64,000 bases of DNA from CAYFUR01 sp964346275 (lineage in GTDB: Bacteria > Sumerlaeota > Sumerlaeia > SLMS01): NCBI GenBank assembly GCA_964346275.1, contig CAYFUR010000002.1:62001-126000 (forward strand), in the 5' to 3' direction. The notes under the pieces were generated by a model. That model made no database searches, was not told the origin of the DNA, and saw nothing but the letters and a program-made list of their open reading frames with translations. Shown here one piece after another: positions 1 to 9,396 of this stretch (position 1 is its first letter; each line of letters opens with the position of its first letter). Position numbers and translations under genes: made by a program.

Positions 1-1
1 G

Positions 2-790
2 AATCAATGGCTCTTTTTTCCCCAGATGAGCCTCTGGCAGACGTGGTTCGATGGAGTGCCTCTTCCGACGGCCCAGCCCGATTTCCCGCTCAGCTTTCGA
101 ATGGTCGTGCTGGGGACCTCGCTGGCCCTTGTCGTCGTTTCCCTTTATCCTCTCATGCTGCCTTTCCGAGGGTTTCTGGGGACCGATCCGAAGCTGAGTT
201 TTTTACAGAGGCTCGATCAGATCGACAAGATGTTCCTGGCCGGTTTGCTCATCCTGGCGGGGTTCTTCGGGATTCACCATTTGGCCGGCCCCCGCGGGTG
301 GCAAGCCAGTGGCCTTGACGAACTGCCCCGGGGCGAGAAGAGCCATCTGCTTGTGGAAGAACCCGGCATCTATGAAGGATGGCTCGATTATCCCCTGCGC
401 GGCACGCTGCGGCTGGCCTTCAAAGCGAATGCACTTTACCAGATCTACTTCGACGAGCGGTTGATCGCCGAACAATTGGAACCGATGGGCCAGCATATCG
501 ACCGCCGTGAGATCGAGGTGACACCCGGTTACCACAAGATCCGTGTGCGGATTTTGCCGAGGAATCCGGAAACGCCACCGCTCTTTCAGATGTATTGGAC
601 CTGGGGCGGCGAGGGGCGCTATCTGGCGCCCGCTGGCGGAGAATATGTGCATCCGCAGCCGCTTTCTCCCTTCGAGCGATTCTTCACGCTCATCTGGAGG
701 CGAAAGTTTCTTCTCCTGGCGCTGGCTCTGGCGCTGCTGTTGCTCTATCAATCCTTGCCGGCGCGTCCCTCAGGGGAAAGCGCCGCCTGA
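2..790 (+). CDS. Membrane protein with PA14-like domain (5' end outside window)
   Basis: The frame is open to the left edge of the window; the first ATG is at 26, but the residues before it read like continuing membrane protein, so the true start probably lies outside. Counting from that ATG, hydrophobic helices lie at about 24-45 and 69-88, and a last one at about 229-246. Between them, roughly residues 110-205, is a beta-rich stretch (GIYEGWLDY, YQIYFDERLIAEQ, GYHKIRVRI, MYWTWGG) that resembles PA14/GLEYA carbohydrate-binding modules, including the usual 'G-Y-H-x-I' turn. This could be the C-terminal part of a larger integral membrane enzyme such as a glycosyltransferase, but nothing here proves it. 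The next gene begins 128 bases downstream behind a candidate terminator. Confidence 0.55.
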   Translation, partial: NQWLFFPQMSLWQTWFDGVPLPTAQPDFPLSFRMVVLGTSLALVVVSLYPLMLPFRGFLGTDPKLSFLQRLDQIDKMFLAGLLILAGFFGIHHLAGPRGWQASGLDELPRGEKSHLLVEEPGIYEGWLDYPLRGTLRLAFKANALYQIYFDERLIAEQLEPMGQHIDRREIEVTPGYHKIRVRILPRNPETPPLFQMYWTWGGEGRYLAPAGGEYVHPQPLSPFERFFTLIWRRKFLLLALALALLLLYQSLPARPSGESAA

Positions 791-811
791 TCGTAATTCT
801 ACTCTTTGTCG

Positions 812-832
812 ACCGCAAAAATGCGGTTTTCC
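812..832 (+). terminator. Candidate rho-independent terminator
   Basis: A 6-bp perfect stem (812-817 with 822-827) closes an AAAA loop and is followed by a short T run. It lies 22 bases after the stop of the first gene and before the gspE operon. The stem is short, so this is only moderately supported. Confidence 0.5.
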
Positions 833-918
833 AAAGAATGAATCGCAGCCCAATCCAAGGGCTCCCCTGTGAAGTCTGATCAGGTGTAAGCGCAAGAATT
901 TCAGATTTGGAAGCGAAG

Positions 919-2745
919 ATGATTCAGTCAACCGACACGCAACTTGGCCAGTATCTCGTCGAAAAAGGCAACCTCGATCCGGACATGCTCGATGCGGCAG
1001 TCCGCGATGCGCACAAATCCCACGACCGGCTGGAAAATGTTCTGGTCAAGATGGGGGTGGCTGACGAGGAGGAAGTTCTGGAGGCCCTGGCCCATGTTCT
1101 TCATCTTCCTTACCGTAAGCTGGGGAACCTGACGCCGGACCCCAAGGCCCTCCACCTGGTGGTGGCGGAGCTTGCGGAGCACTTTCATATCGTTCCCATC
1201 GCCCTGGAGGATGACGTTCTCACCGTCGCCACGGCGGAGCCCCACGACATGTTCATGGTGGATGAGCTGCGGCGCCAACTTGGCGTGGAAGTGGAAATGG
1301 TGGTCGCTTCCCACACGGAAATCGACAAGGCCTACAACAAGCTTTATGGCATCGGCGGCGCCGTGATGCAGCGCCTGAGTGAAGAGAACGAGGCCTCCGG
1401 TGGGAATGCGGAAGCGGAATTCAGCCTTGCCGACGACATCGATATCGACGAGATGGCCGCCGACGCCACCATCGTTAAATTCGTAAACCAGCTTGTTCAG
1501 GAAGCGATGCGCGACCGCGCAACGGATATCCATGTGGAGCCGATGGATAAGGAGCTGCGAATCCGCTATCGCATCGACGGCATGCTCTACGAAGCGCCGA
1601 TTCCCCCCGCCATTAAAAGGTTCCAGGCGGCAATTATCAGCCGCTTGAAAATCATGGCGGATCTGAACATCGCCGAGCGGCGCCTGCCCCAGGACGGCAA
1701 GATCAAGATCAAGAAAGGCGATAAGGAATTCGACCTTCGTGTGGCCACCGTACCCACGCCCTACGGCGAATCCATCGCCATTCGTATCCTCTCGCGCGAT
1801 TCGGAAATGACCACGCTGGAGAAGCTGGGCTTTGCCGGCGGGCACATGGACCTGATGCGGCAAATGATTACCAAGCCTTACGGGATTATCTTCGTCACGG
1901 GTCCCACGGGTTCGGGGAAATCGACGACGCTCTATGCCGCGCTGAATGAAATCAACTCGGTGGATCGCAAGATCCTGACGATTGAAGATCCCATTGAGTA
2001 TCGCATTCCCGGCACAACCCAGATTCAGGTGAACCCGCAAATCGGGCTGACCTTTGCGCGGATTCTGCGCACAACGCTCCGTCTCGACCCCGACGTGATC
2101 ATGGTCGGCGAGACCCGTGACCCGGAAACGGCGAAGATCACCATCGCCACAGCCATGACCGGCCACCTGGTGTTTTCAACGCTGCATACTAACGATGCCA
2201 CCGGCGCCTTTACGCGTTTGACGGATATGGGCGTGGAGCCGTTCCTGATCGCCTCGTCGGTGGAAGGCGTGCTGGCCCAGCGCCTGGTTCGCGTTCTGTG
2301 CCCTCGCTGCAAGCAAAGCTATCGGCCGGATCCGGACCTGATTCGCCAGGTGAACATGACGCGAGAAGATCCCTCGACGATCGATTTCAAACGCCAAGTG
2401 GGTTGCGAAGCCTGCCGCTATACGGGCTATGCCGGCCGAACTGCGATTGTCGAGATGGCGAAACTCAATGAAGGCATCCGTCGCCAGGTCGTTCAGAATA
2501 CTTCGTCAAGCCAGATCAAGGCGGAAGCCATGCGCCAGGGCATGCGCCCCATCCGCTTTGATGGATGGGACAAGATCCGCCGCGGCATCACAACCTGCGA
2601 CGAAGTGCTGCGCGTGACCATGGAGGACGAATTCAACAACGAATACGACATGCAAATGGTCGAGGAGATTCAGAAGGAAGAAAAACAGGAAGTGGAGTTC
2701 AGCACGGCCGAATCCCAGGCCACTCCCCCGGTGAATGAAGAATAA
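919..2745 (+). CDS. gspE: Type II secretion / type IV pilus assembly ATPase GspE (PilB-like)
   Basis: 608 residues. This is the cytoplasmic hexameric ATPase that powers pseudopilus assembly. An N-terminal MshEN/T2SSE_N domain (about 1-150) precedes the ATPase core with Walker A GPTGSGKST (residues 328-336), the Asp box (LTIEDPIEY), Walker B (DPDVIMVGETRD) and the His box (GHLVFSTLHTND). A tetra-cysteine zinc knuckle, CPRC (461-464) and CEAC (496-499), sits in the C-terminal part as in GspE/PilB. An acidic 30-residue tail follows. The frame could also open at TTG 907, but ATG 919 has GGAAG five bases upstream and gives a normal start, so it is preferred. It heads an operon running to 10915. 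GspE and PilB are not separable by sequence alone; the pseudopilins and GspL/M downstream favour a T2SS-like machine. Confidence 0.93.
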   Translation: MIQSTDTQLGQYLVEKGNLDPDMLDAAVRDAHKSHDRLENVLVKMGVADEEEVLEALAHVLHLPYRKLGNLTPDPKALHLVVAELAEHFHIVPIALEDDVLTVATAEPHDMFMVDELRRQLGVEVEMVVASHTEIDKAYNKLYGIGGAVMQRLSEENEASGGNAEAEFSLADDIDIDEMAADATIVKFVNQLVQEAMRDRATDIHVEPMDKELRIRYRIDGMLYEAPIPPAIKRFQAAIISRLKIMADLNIAERRLPQDGKIKIKKGDKEFDLRVATVPTPYGESIAIRILSRDSEMTTLEKLGFAGGHMDLMRQMITKPYGIIFVTGPTGSGKSTTLYAALNEINSVDRKILTIEDPIEYRIPGTTQIQVNPQIGLTFARILRTTLRLDPDVIMVGETRDPETAKITIATAMTGHLVFSTLHTNDATGAFTRLTDMGVEPFLIASSVEGVLAQRLVRVLCPRCKQSYRPDPDLIRQVNMTREDPSTIDFKRQVGCEACRYTGYAGRTAIVEMAKLNEGIRRQVVQNTSSSQIKAEAMRQGMRPIRFDGWDKIRRGITTCDEVLRVTMEDEFNNEYDMQMVEEIQKEEKQEVEFSTAESQATPPVNEE

Positions 2746-2768
2746 GGAGCGGAACAGCTAAGCGTCCA

Positions 2769-4067
2769 ATGCCAACGTTTGTCTATCAAGCAAAAGATAA
2801 GAAGGGTGCCCGGGTCGAGGGAACGATCGATGCGGACGGGCGCTCGGCTGTGGTGACCCGTCTTCAGCAGATGGGCTATTTTCCTATCACCATCAAACAG
2901 GGAGGCAAGGGACCGGCAAAAGCCACCGCGCAGCGCACTACAAAGACGGCGGTGAAAAAAGCGGTCACGAAGGAATCTGCAAGGCCGAAGGAAGCGCCCG
3001 AGTCGTTCGCCTCCTCGTTCCGATCACGAAAAATCAAGGCCGGGGATGTGGCCGGGTTTAACCGGCAGGTGGCGGACCTGATCGGCGCGGGCATCCCGCT
3101 GGTGAAAGCCCTGGGCATTTTGAAAAAGCAGACGACGAACGAGAAACTGAAACAGGTCATTACGGAAATCCTGGAAGACGTGCAGGGGGGCGAGACGTTT
3201 GCCGACTCCTTGAAAAAGCATCCGAAGGTTTTTTCCAAGCTTTACGTCGCCATGGTCAAGGCAGGCGAGGCCGGCGGCATGCTCGACGATGTGCTGAACC
3301 GCCTGGCGGACATGTCGGAAGAGGAAGAGCAGCTCCGCGGCAAGATCAAGTCCGCCATGGCCTATCCGACGGTTATGATTCTGGCGGGCGGCGGCGCTCT
3401 GTTCGTGATGTTTTCCTATGTGGTTCCAAAAATCACGGCCACGTTCGAGCAGTTGCAGCAGACTCTTCCAGCGATTACGCTCACGCTGATCACGATCAGC
3501 GAGGCCTTTCAGAATTACTGGTATATCATCCTGATCGGCATGGCGCTGGCCGTGTTCATGTTCGTCCAGTTCACCCGCACGCAGGAAGGCAAGCTGCTGT
3601 GGCACAAAACGCAGCTGCGGCTTCCACTTATTGGGTCGTTGGTGCGCAAGCGCGAGGTGGCCCGTTTTTCCCGGACCCTGGGGTCCCTGCTGCAAAACGG
3701 CGTTTCGATTCTTGCCGCTCTGGATATCGTCCGCGAAGTTGTCGACAACATGGTGATGAAGGACGAGGTGGATAAGGTGGTCGAAGAAATCACGCAGGGC
3801 TCAAGCGTGGCAAGGCCACTGGAGGGGAGCCAGGTCTTCCCGCCAACAGCCGTGAACATGATTGCCATTGGCGAGGAGACCGGCCGCCTGCCCGATGTGC
3901 TGATCCGCGTGAGCGAAAGTTTTGAGGGCGAGGTGGACCGCGCGGTGCGCGCGCTGACTTCGCTGATCGAGCCAATCATCATCGTGGCTATGGGCGTTGT
4001 GGTGGGCTTCATCGTGATCGCGATGCTTCTGCCAATCTTCAGCCTGGACCCGACAGGAGGCATGTGA
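2769..4067 (+). CDS. gspF: Type II secretion inner-membrane platform protein GspF (PilC-like)
   Basis: 432 residues, normal length for GspF. The N-terminus (MPTFVYQAKDKKG) is the classic GspF/PilC start. Two T2SSF domains are visible: residues about 98-220, with the helix FNRQVADLIGAGIPL and the motif KLYVAMVKAGEAGG, and about 296-420, with FSRTLGSLLQNGVSI and NMIAIGEETGRLP. Three membrane helices lie near 197-220, 249-270 and 398-425. A Lys/Ala/Thr-rich spacer at about 52-85 separates the extreme N-terminus from the first domain and is longer than usual. The protein anchors GspE and the GspL/M complex in the inner membrane. The stop overlaps the next start. Confidence 0.93.
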   Translation: MPTFVYQAKDKKGARVEGTIDADGRSAVVTRLQQMGYFPITIKQGGKGPAKATAQRTTKTAVKKAVTKESARPKEAPESFASSFRSRKIKAGDVAGFNRQVADLIGAGIPLVKALGILKKQTTNEKLKQVITEILEDVQGGETFADSLKKHPKVFSKLYVAMVKAGEAGGMLDDVLNRLADMSEEEEQLRGKIKSAMAYPTVMILAGGGALFVMFSYVVPKITATFEQLQQTLPAITLTLITISEAFQNYWYIILIGMALAVFMFVQFTRTQEGKLLWHKTQLRLPLIGSLVRKREVARFSRTLGSLLQNGVSILAALDIVREVVDNMVMKDEVDKVVEEITQGSSVARPLEGSQVFPPTAVNMIAIGEETGRLPDVLIRVSESFEGEVDRAVRALTSLIEPIIIVAMGVVVGFIVIAMLLPIFSLDPTGGM

Positions 4068-4849
4068 TGCGCACGCGGCACAGGCGGGGTGTAACCTTTC
4101 TCGAGATCATGGTGGCGCTGGTTATTCTCGGCATCATGATGGCCCTTGTCCTTCCGAACTTGTCGGGGCCGCGGTCGAAGGCGGCGCTTCGCGCCTCCGC
4201 TCGAGAGATCACCCAGGCGGCCATGCTTGCCCGCCAGCGCGCCATTGTCCAGGGGCATGACACCTATTTGATTGTCTACCCGGAACGGTCTGAATGGCGT
4301 ATCTACGCAACCCCGCCGGAAGAAGATGAAGATCGCCGCGACTTTGACCTGGAGGACATCGAGGCGACCACCGGAGAAGAACGCATCCACAAGCTCCACA
4401 CGCGTGTGGACTTCGAACGGATCGAGGTCGATTACGAGGAACAGGATCTTGATGAGATGCATTCGATCACTTTCCGCCCCAACGGCACATCAACGGGCAT
4501 GGCCGTCCAGCTGAAGAATGATCGCGATCGCTCGATGACCGTGGATATCGAAACGCTCAACTCGATGCCGACTGTCTATCTCGGCGAACCGAAGAGTTTT
4601 GCCCAGAAGCTGAAGGAACATGGCTTAAACCCGGCCGACTATGGAATCCGCGACGATACCCTGACGGCATCCAGCGGCAGCCGGCCAGGGGAAGGCTTTT
4701 ACCGCAGCGCGGGGATGACCGAGGAAGAGCGAGTCGATTATTACAAGGACGCGGCGGAGCGGATTCTGGAACGCGCTCAAACCCAGTATCGTGTTAAGGA
4801 AGAAGGCGCTGGAGCGTATTACTCGGAGGCGGCACGATGGGGCAACTGA
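4067..4849 (+). CDS. Minor pseudopilin, GspH-like
   Basis: 260 residues. The N-terminus is a class III prepilin signal: a short basic leader ending in Gly, then VTFLEIMVALVILGIMMAL, with Glu at +5 after the Gly|Val cleavage point. The following stretch (REITQAAMLARQRAIVQG) matches the GspH alpha-helix. Start choice: GTG 4064 is also in frame, but AGGAGG at 4055-4060 is 6 bases from ATG 4067, whose A is shared with the gspF stop (TGATG), so 4067 is used. The C-terminal half is longer than in typical GspH and rich in acidic and Tyr residues. The GspH assignment rests on gene order and the helix; other minor-pilin classes are possible. Confidence 0.8.
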   Translation: MRTRHRRGVTFLEIMVALVILGIMMALVLPNLSGPRSKAALRASAREITQAAMLARQRAIVQGHDTYLIVYPERSEWRIYATPPEEDEDRRDFDLEDIEATTGEERIHKLHTRVDFERIEVDYEEQDLDEMHSITFRPNGTSTGMAVQLKNDRDRSMTVDIETLNSMPTVYLGEPKSFAQKLKEHGLNPADYGIRDDTLTASSGSRPGEGFYRSAGMTEEERVDYYKDAAERILERAQTQYRVKEEGAGAYYSEAARWGN

Positions 4850-5346
4850 TCGGCAAAAGCAACCACCGGCGGCGCTGCTTTATCCTGTTAGAGGTCATGG
4901 TCGCGATCGTCATCGTTGGGGTGGCCATGGTGGCCCTCCTCAAGGGCTTCATTCTGTCCCTGGATACGCTGAAGAAGATCAAAATGAACGAGAAAGCGAT
5001 CCTGCTGGCGGAAACACTGATGGACGATTTCGTTTTGGAGCCGCCAGCGGAGGGAGATTACGAGGGTGAATTCACTGAAGACACGCGTTTTGGAGAAGAA
5101 TTTGAAGGTTGGAAGTGGGAGTTGGATGTGGAGGCGGAAGAGCCCGATTATGAAGAAAGGCCTTCCGGGCGCATGGCGCAGGATCTCGAGCAACTCTATG
5201 TCGCCGAGTTGAGAGTTTACTACGATCCGGAAGGAAACCGGAACCGGATCAGCTCTGATGGAAGAATGTATGTCGACATCCATACAATCATTCTCGAGCC
5301 GGATCTCTTCAGCATCGACGCTTTGCAGTCGAACCAGTTGTTCTGA
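4837..5346 (+). CDS. Minor pseudopilin, GspI-like, with Cys at the cleavage -1 position
   Basis: 169 residues, overlapping the preceding gene by 13 bases. A basic leader (NHRRR) is followed by C|FILLEVMVAIVIVGVAMVALLKG, a prepilin N-terminus with Glu at +5. The LLEVMVAI core is characteristic of GspI. The residue before the predicted cleavage site is Cys (codon TGC), where prepilin peptidases normally require Gly. The rest is an acidic globular domain ending in a beta-rich segment. It is expected to form part of the pseudopilus tip with the GspH/J/K-like neighbours. The family is inferred from position in the operon and the N-terminal helix; processing with Cys at -1 would need experimental proof. 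Confidence 0.78.
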   Translation: MGQLIGKSNHRRRCFILLEVMVAIVIVGVAMVALLKGFILSLDTLKKIKMNEKAILLAETLMDDFVLEPPAEGDYEGEFTEDTRFGEEFEGWKWELDVEAEEPDYEERPSGRMAQDLEQLYVAELRVYYDPEGNRNRISSDGRMYVDIHTIILEPDLFSIDALQSNQLF

Positions 5347-5377
5347 GGGACGAGGAAGGAAAAAGGAACCAGCAGTG

Positions 5378-6481
5378 ATGGAGTATCAAGAAAACCGATC
5401 GGCCAAGCGGGGGTTCACCGTTCTGGAAGTGCTTGTGGCCCTCACAGTCTTCTCGCTGGTGACGTTGACGGTCTTCGCTGTTTTCCGCGCGGCGGTCAAG
5501 AGCCAGCGTGTGGGCGAGCGGGAGACAAAGATCGTGCAGCGCGCGCGCTTTGCCATGGATACAATCGAGGGAGACCTGACGAATATCTTCTTCCGAGACG
5601 AGACGGCCTATAATGTGACCCTTGAGAGGCAGATCTCTCAGATGGAACAGTCCCGTCTTCAGGCTGAACAGAATAATGATTGGGAAAGTTTCTATTCGAA
5701 CTACGGCAATCCCAACGACCCGGATTCAGAAGACAGTGCGCGCATCGGGAATCCCTATGAAAAAGGACGCCTGATCGACGTGCAAATGCAGGGCAAGGCG
5801 CATTCGATGACTTTCGCCGCCCACGACCCGCTGAGCCTTGGCGAGGCTTACCGCCCGTTCGGCCTCTCGCGCATCAAGTATTTCGTCGACGAGGGGCTCC
5901 TGATGCGCAGCGCGTCGAACATTGACGCGAAAGAGCGCAACCAGTTTGGCGAGATCGAAGAATTCCCCGAACCACCAAGCTTTTCCCGGCTGGCCGAAGG
6001 AGTGGATTCTTTCACTCTGCGCTATGCATTCTGGTTCGACAACCAGTGGTATGAAACAAAGAGCTGGACGTCATCCCAGCGGCTGATCCGCAACCCCCAG
6101 TATCTCCTCGGGGACTACGGAGATGACGACGACAATTGGGGGCGCGGCCAGGACGACTGGGGAGAAAACGATCCACGCTCGAGAAGGGGGGCCGGCGGCC
6201 GGCCCATCGAGCCAGGCGAACCGGGATGGAATGAATTTGTGAATGATCAATATCAAGAGCCGCTCGACCGGCTGCCGGCGGCGGTCCGGGTCGAGCTGGT
6301 GCTCTCCGATCCAGAGAACCCCAGCCGCAAGCAGACCTTTCAGCGTATCATCCGGATCCTTGCAGCGGAAGAAACCTATGCGCCCAGGGGCCTGCTCAAC
6401 GAAGACGAGCGCGAGAATGAACGATTCCTGCGCGACCGGAAGTATCAGATGATCTGGCCCGGTGCCTTGGACGAGTTTTAA
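5378..6481 (+). CDS. Minor pseudopilin, GspJ-like
   Basis: 367 residues. It starts MEYQENRSAKRG|FTVLEVLVALTVFSL, a standard prepilin signal with Gly at -1 and Glu at +5. The segment FRAAVKSQRVGERE plus RARFAMDTIEGDLTN matches the GspJ helix, where 'R-x-x-x-x-M-x-x-x-x-x-D-L' is usual. Start choice: the frame extends upstream to 5258 but overlaps gspI; ATG 5378 follows a purine-rich GGAAGGAAAAAGGAA tract and places the leader correctly. The protein is larger than typical GspJ (about 200 residues); the extra length is an acidic, Gly/Asp-rich region around residues 240-290. The stop directly abuts the ATG of the next gene. Confidence 0.8.
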   Translation: MEYQENRSAKRGFTVLEVLVALTVFSLVTLTVFAVFRAAVKSQRVGERETKIVQRARFAMDTIEGDLTNIFFRDETAYNVTLERQISQMEQSRLQAEQNNDWESFYSNYGNPNDPDSEDSARIGNPYEKGRLIDVQMQGKAHSMTFAAHDPLSLGEAYRPFGLSRIKYFVDEGLLMRSASNIDAKERNQFGEIEEFPEPPSFSRLAEGVDSFTLRYAFWFDNQWYETKSWTSSQRLIRNPQYLLGDYGDDDDNWGRGQDDWGENDPRSRRGAGGRPIEPGEPGWNEFVNDQYQEPLDRLPAAVRVELVLSDPENPSRKQTFQRIIRILAAEETYAPRGLLNEDERENERFLRDRKYQMIWPGALDEF

Positions 6482-7774
6482 ATGAAGCGGACGATCCCCA
6501 CATCCCGGCGAGACCGCGCCGTCGTGCTGGTCCTGGTTCTCTGGATCCTGGTGGTGCTGTCACTCATGGCCTATTCGCTTCTGTTCCAGGTGACGACGGA
6601 GACGACTATTACGTCGACTCGCAAGAAATACCTGAAAGCGGAGGCTCTGGCACGCGCCGGCATTGCCCGGGGCATCATCGACTTGCGAAACGATATGCTG
6701 TTCGACAGCGCGGAGGAGCAGAAGGATTTCGACGGAGAGGGCGATGTGTGGGCGCGTCCGGAGGAAGGCAAGGAAGAGATGATCCTGGGCGACGACGAAG
6801 ACGGCTATTTCAATGTCCGTATCTTCGACGAAGAGGGCCTGTTCAACATCAACCGGATGTCCGCTTCGTCGCTCCCCATGCTGGCACAGATTATCGAAAC
6901 GATTGGATATAACGAGGAGGACGCGGAGTTAGTCGCCTCGGCGATTCTCGACTGGAAAGACAACGATTATCGGCCCATGCAGCCAAACGCCCCACATACC
7001 GAAGAGGGAATCGCGTATGCCATCCTTCGCGGCGAAGACGAAGGCGGCGAAACGGATCCGGCCGATGTGGAGCCGATTGTTTTTCGCAACGAGGATTTCC
7101 TGACCGTGGATGAATTGCTCGAAGTTTACGGCGTGACCCCGGAGCTTTATTTCGGCCCGGAATCTCCCGAGGCGGAGTATTACCGAAAACGTCTTGGAGA
7201 GCGGCGCCAGGGCGACCGTTTTGAAATCGAGAACCGCCGCCGAAGCCGGCTCGATGACGGGCCGCCGCTGGGCCTTCGGGACTATTTCACGATCCATGGT
7301 TCAGGGACGCTGAATGTGAACACAGCCCCCGCGCATGTCCTCGCTGTTTTTGCCGATGTCACCGGGATCAAGGAGGGGCGGCGTTTTGCTGAAACCGTGA
7401 TCCGCGAACGGCGAGGCGGGAAGGATCGCGATATAGACAACAGCGATGCGTTTCAGGATCGTTCCCAGATGCTGGCGAACCCCGATATCCAAAGCGTCCT
7501 TTCCGCGGGCGGAGCGGCCTATCCGCTCGGGGTGGAATCAAATGCCTTCCGCATTATTTCCGAGGGAGTTGTTGGCGAGGTAACGGCGCGGATGGAAGTG
7601 ATCTCCGTGCGCTACCTGACGGTGTTCCAGCGCAACGAAGACTTTGAATTTATCGACCGGGCGCGCGAGCGCCGTGACCAGAATTCCGGGCGTTATGAGC
7701 GCCGCCGGAACGACGACAACGAACTCCGCGTGCAATACCCCTTCGTGCGCATCGTTCAGGCCTATCAAGAGTAA
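6482..7774 (+). CDS. Pseudopilus tip protein, GspK-like
   Basis: 430 residues, larger than typical GspK (about 320) but with its landmarks. The hydrophobic N-terminal helix AVVLVLVLWILVVLSLMAYS follows a basic leader. A long middle region contains the GspK-type helices (YFNVRIFDEEGLFNINR, AILDWKDNDYRPM, FLTVDELLEVYGVTPELY). The GSGTLNVNTAPAHVLAVF motif, typical of the T2SSK/ComEA-like helix-hairpin-helix part, is clear. As in other GspK there is no Glu at +5; in addition the residue before the helix is Arg-Ala rather than Gly. GspK caps the pseudopilus together with GspI and GspJ, which are encoded just upstream. Confidence 0.85.
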   Translation: MKRTIPTSRRDRAVVLVLVLWILVVLSLMAYSLLFQVTTETTITSTRKKYLKAEALARAGIARGIIDLRNDMLFDSAEEQKDFDGEGDVWARPEEGKEEMILGDDEDGYFNVRIFDEEGLFNINRMSASSLPMLAQIIETIGYNEEDAELVASAILDWKDNDYRPMQPNAPHTEEGIAYAILRGEDEGGETDPADVEPIVFRNEDFLTVDELLEVYGVTPELYFGPESPEAEYYRKRLGERRQGDRFEIENRRRSRLDDGPPLGLRDYFTIHGSGTLNVNTAPAHVLAVFADVTGIKEGRRFAETVIRERRGGKDRDIDNSDAFQDRSQMLANPDIQSVLSAGGAAYPLGVESNAFRIISEGVVGEVTARMEVISVRYLTVFQRNEDFEFIDRARERRDQNSGRYERRRNDDNELRVQYPFVRIVQAYQE

Positions 7775-7800
7775 GAAGAAAGATAAGAAACGGATCGAAG

Positions 7801-9396
7801 ATGCCGAAATACACAGCCATCGAGCTGAATGAAAATGAAATAAAAGTCTTCCAGGTTTCGCGATCGCGGAAGAAGGAGATGGAGATCGACCATGCCTTCT
7901 CCGTGAGCCTGGCGGATCTTGGGATGGATGAGGAAGCGGTGCTCCAGGCGGGCATTCGCCTGCGGGAAGCGCTGAAGAATAACAAAATCCAGCCGGGCCC
8001 CGTTGGCCTGATTATTCCCAAGCAGAACGCAATTCTCCGCGCCGCGCAGCTTCCCTCGACGGACCAGAACGAGCTGGACGAGATGGCTCAGTTCGAAGCG
8101 GAGAAATACATCCCCTTTAATATCGAGCGGCACATCATCAGCAACGCTGTGATGACAAGCGATGGGGTTGAGGGCAGCCAGGTTCTGGTTACCGCGGTGG
8201 ATTCCCCGGTCATGGAACGGGCACTGGCGATCCTGCGCGAGGCCAAGCTAGAACCCATTTTCGCGGAAGTCTCCTCCATGGCGCTTTTCCGTGCACTGTA
8301 TATCTACGAACCGGAGGCGCTGGAACAGCCATCCGCGGTCATGTTGAATATCGGCCGGTCGCAGGCGGATATCACGCTTTTGAAAGATGGCTTGCTGGTC
8401 GCGGCGCGTTCAACTTCGCTCGGCCTGGATCAGCTGAATCGCTCGATCGAAAAAGCCAAATCGAGCGGGGAAGACGTGAACGAGCAGGATGTGACGATTT
8501 CTTCTGTTCGCGCCTGGATCGGCAAGATCACCCGGTTCACGTCGCAGACCTACGACTACGCCGCGCGGGAATTCGGCATATCGACATCCTCGCGTCTCTA
8601 CATTTCCGGCGAGGGCATTACGCTGCACAGCCTCACTTCCACGCTGGAGGAGAGCCTTGGTATCGAAGTCCGAATCTTCAATCCCGCCGAAAAAATCGCC
8701 CGGAACGAAAACGGCACGATTGACAAGCAACACTTGCCCGGCGTGGTGACTCCCCTGGGAACGGTGCATCGGCTGATCGATATCGAGCATGGCACGCGGC
8801 ATCGCGATGAAGGGATCAACCTGCTCCCTTCCTCGGTGATCGAGCAGCAGCAGGCTTCTGAACGGAAAGTTCTGCTCATGATCTCCGGCACCATGGTGAT
8901 TATCACGCTGATTCTTCTTTACCTCGCCTATGACACGCAGGCTCAGCACAGCGAGCAACTGACGAAGCGATACAAGGAATTCATCTCGGAGATGCGCCCG
9001 GTGGTGGAGAACCTGGAGAAGAAGGAAGAGCAGCTCGATATCATTCGCCAGATCACCAGCAACCGAGCTGGTATGCTCGAGATTCTCGATCAGATCGCCG
9101 CGTTTCCTGGTATGGGAAACACAAAGGAAGGCGGCGTTCTGACGCTGGAAGAATTCAAATACACGGTGCGAAACGACGTCACCGTGGGCGGAACCGCTGT
9201 GAACTTCGAGGACATGCAGAGCTTCGCGGATTACCTGGAGCAAATGGCGATCGACGATAAGGCGGTGTTTTCCGAAGTCGGCCTTCCACAATCGAAGCCG
9301 GTGGACCTGAGCCAAGGCCGGGGGACGGTTTATTCCTTTTCCATCGATTGCGTTCTGAACGACCTGGCGGAATCGCGAGAAAGGGAGGATGATTAA
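7801..9396 (+). CDS. PilM/PilN-type GspL: actin-like ATPase domain fused to membrane domain
   Basis: 531 residues. Residues about 1-335 form an actin-fold PilM/GspL cytoplasmic domain: AIELNENEIKVFQVS at the N-terminus, the ALPSTD-like AQLPSTDQNELDEMAQFEAEKYIPF helix typical of PilM, then MLNIGRSQADITLLKDG and RLYISGEGI for the two phosphate loops. A single membrane helix follows at about 354-376, with a coiled-coil-rich periplasmic PilN-like part after it. This combination corresponds to GspL, which recruits GspE to the membrane, and can equally be described as a PilM-PilN fusion. It is preceded by 26 bases and shares one base with the next gene. Confidence 0.85.
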   Translation: MPKYTAIELNENEIKVFQVSRSRKKEMEIDHAFSVSLADLGMDEEAVLQAGIRLREALKNNKIQPGPVGLIIPKQNAILRAAQLPSTDQNELDEMAQFEAEKYIPFNIERHIISNAVMTSDGVEGSQVLVTAVDSPVMERALAILREAKLEPIFAEVSSMALFRALYIYEPEALEQPSAVMLNIGRSQADITLLKDGLLVAARSTSLGLDQLNRSIEKAKSSGEDVNEQDVTISSVRAWIGKITRFTSQTYDYAAREFGISTSSRLYISGEGITLHSLTSTLEESLGIEVRIFNPAEKIARNENGTIDKQHLPGVVTPLGTVHRLIDIEHGTRHRDEGINLLPSSVIEQQQASERKVLLMISGTMVIITLILLYLAYDTQAQHSEQLTKRYKEFISEMRPVVENLEKKEEQLDIIRQITSNRAGMLEILDQIAAFPGMGNTKEGGVLTLEEFKYTVRNDVTVGGTAVNFEDMQSFADYLEQMAIDDKAVFSEVGLPQSKPVDLSQGRGTVYSFSIDCVLNDLAESREREDD

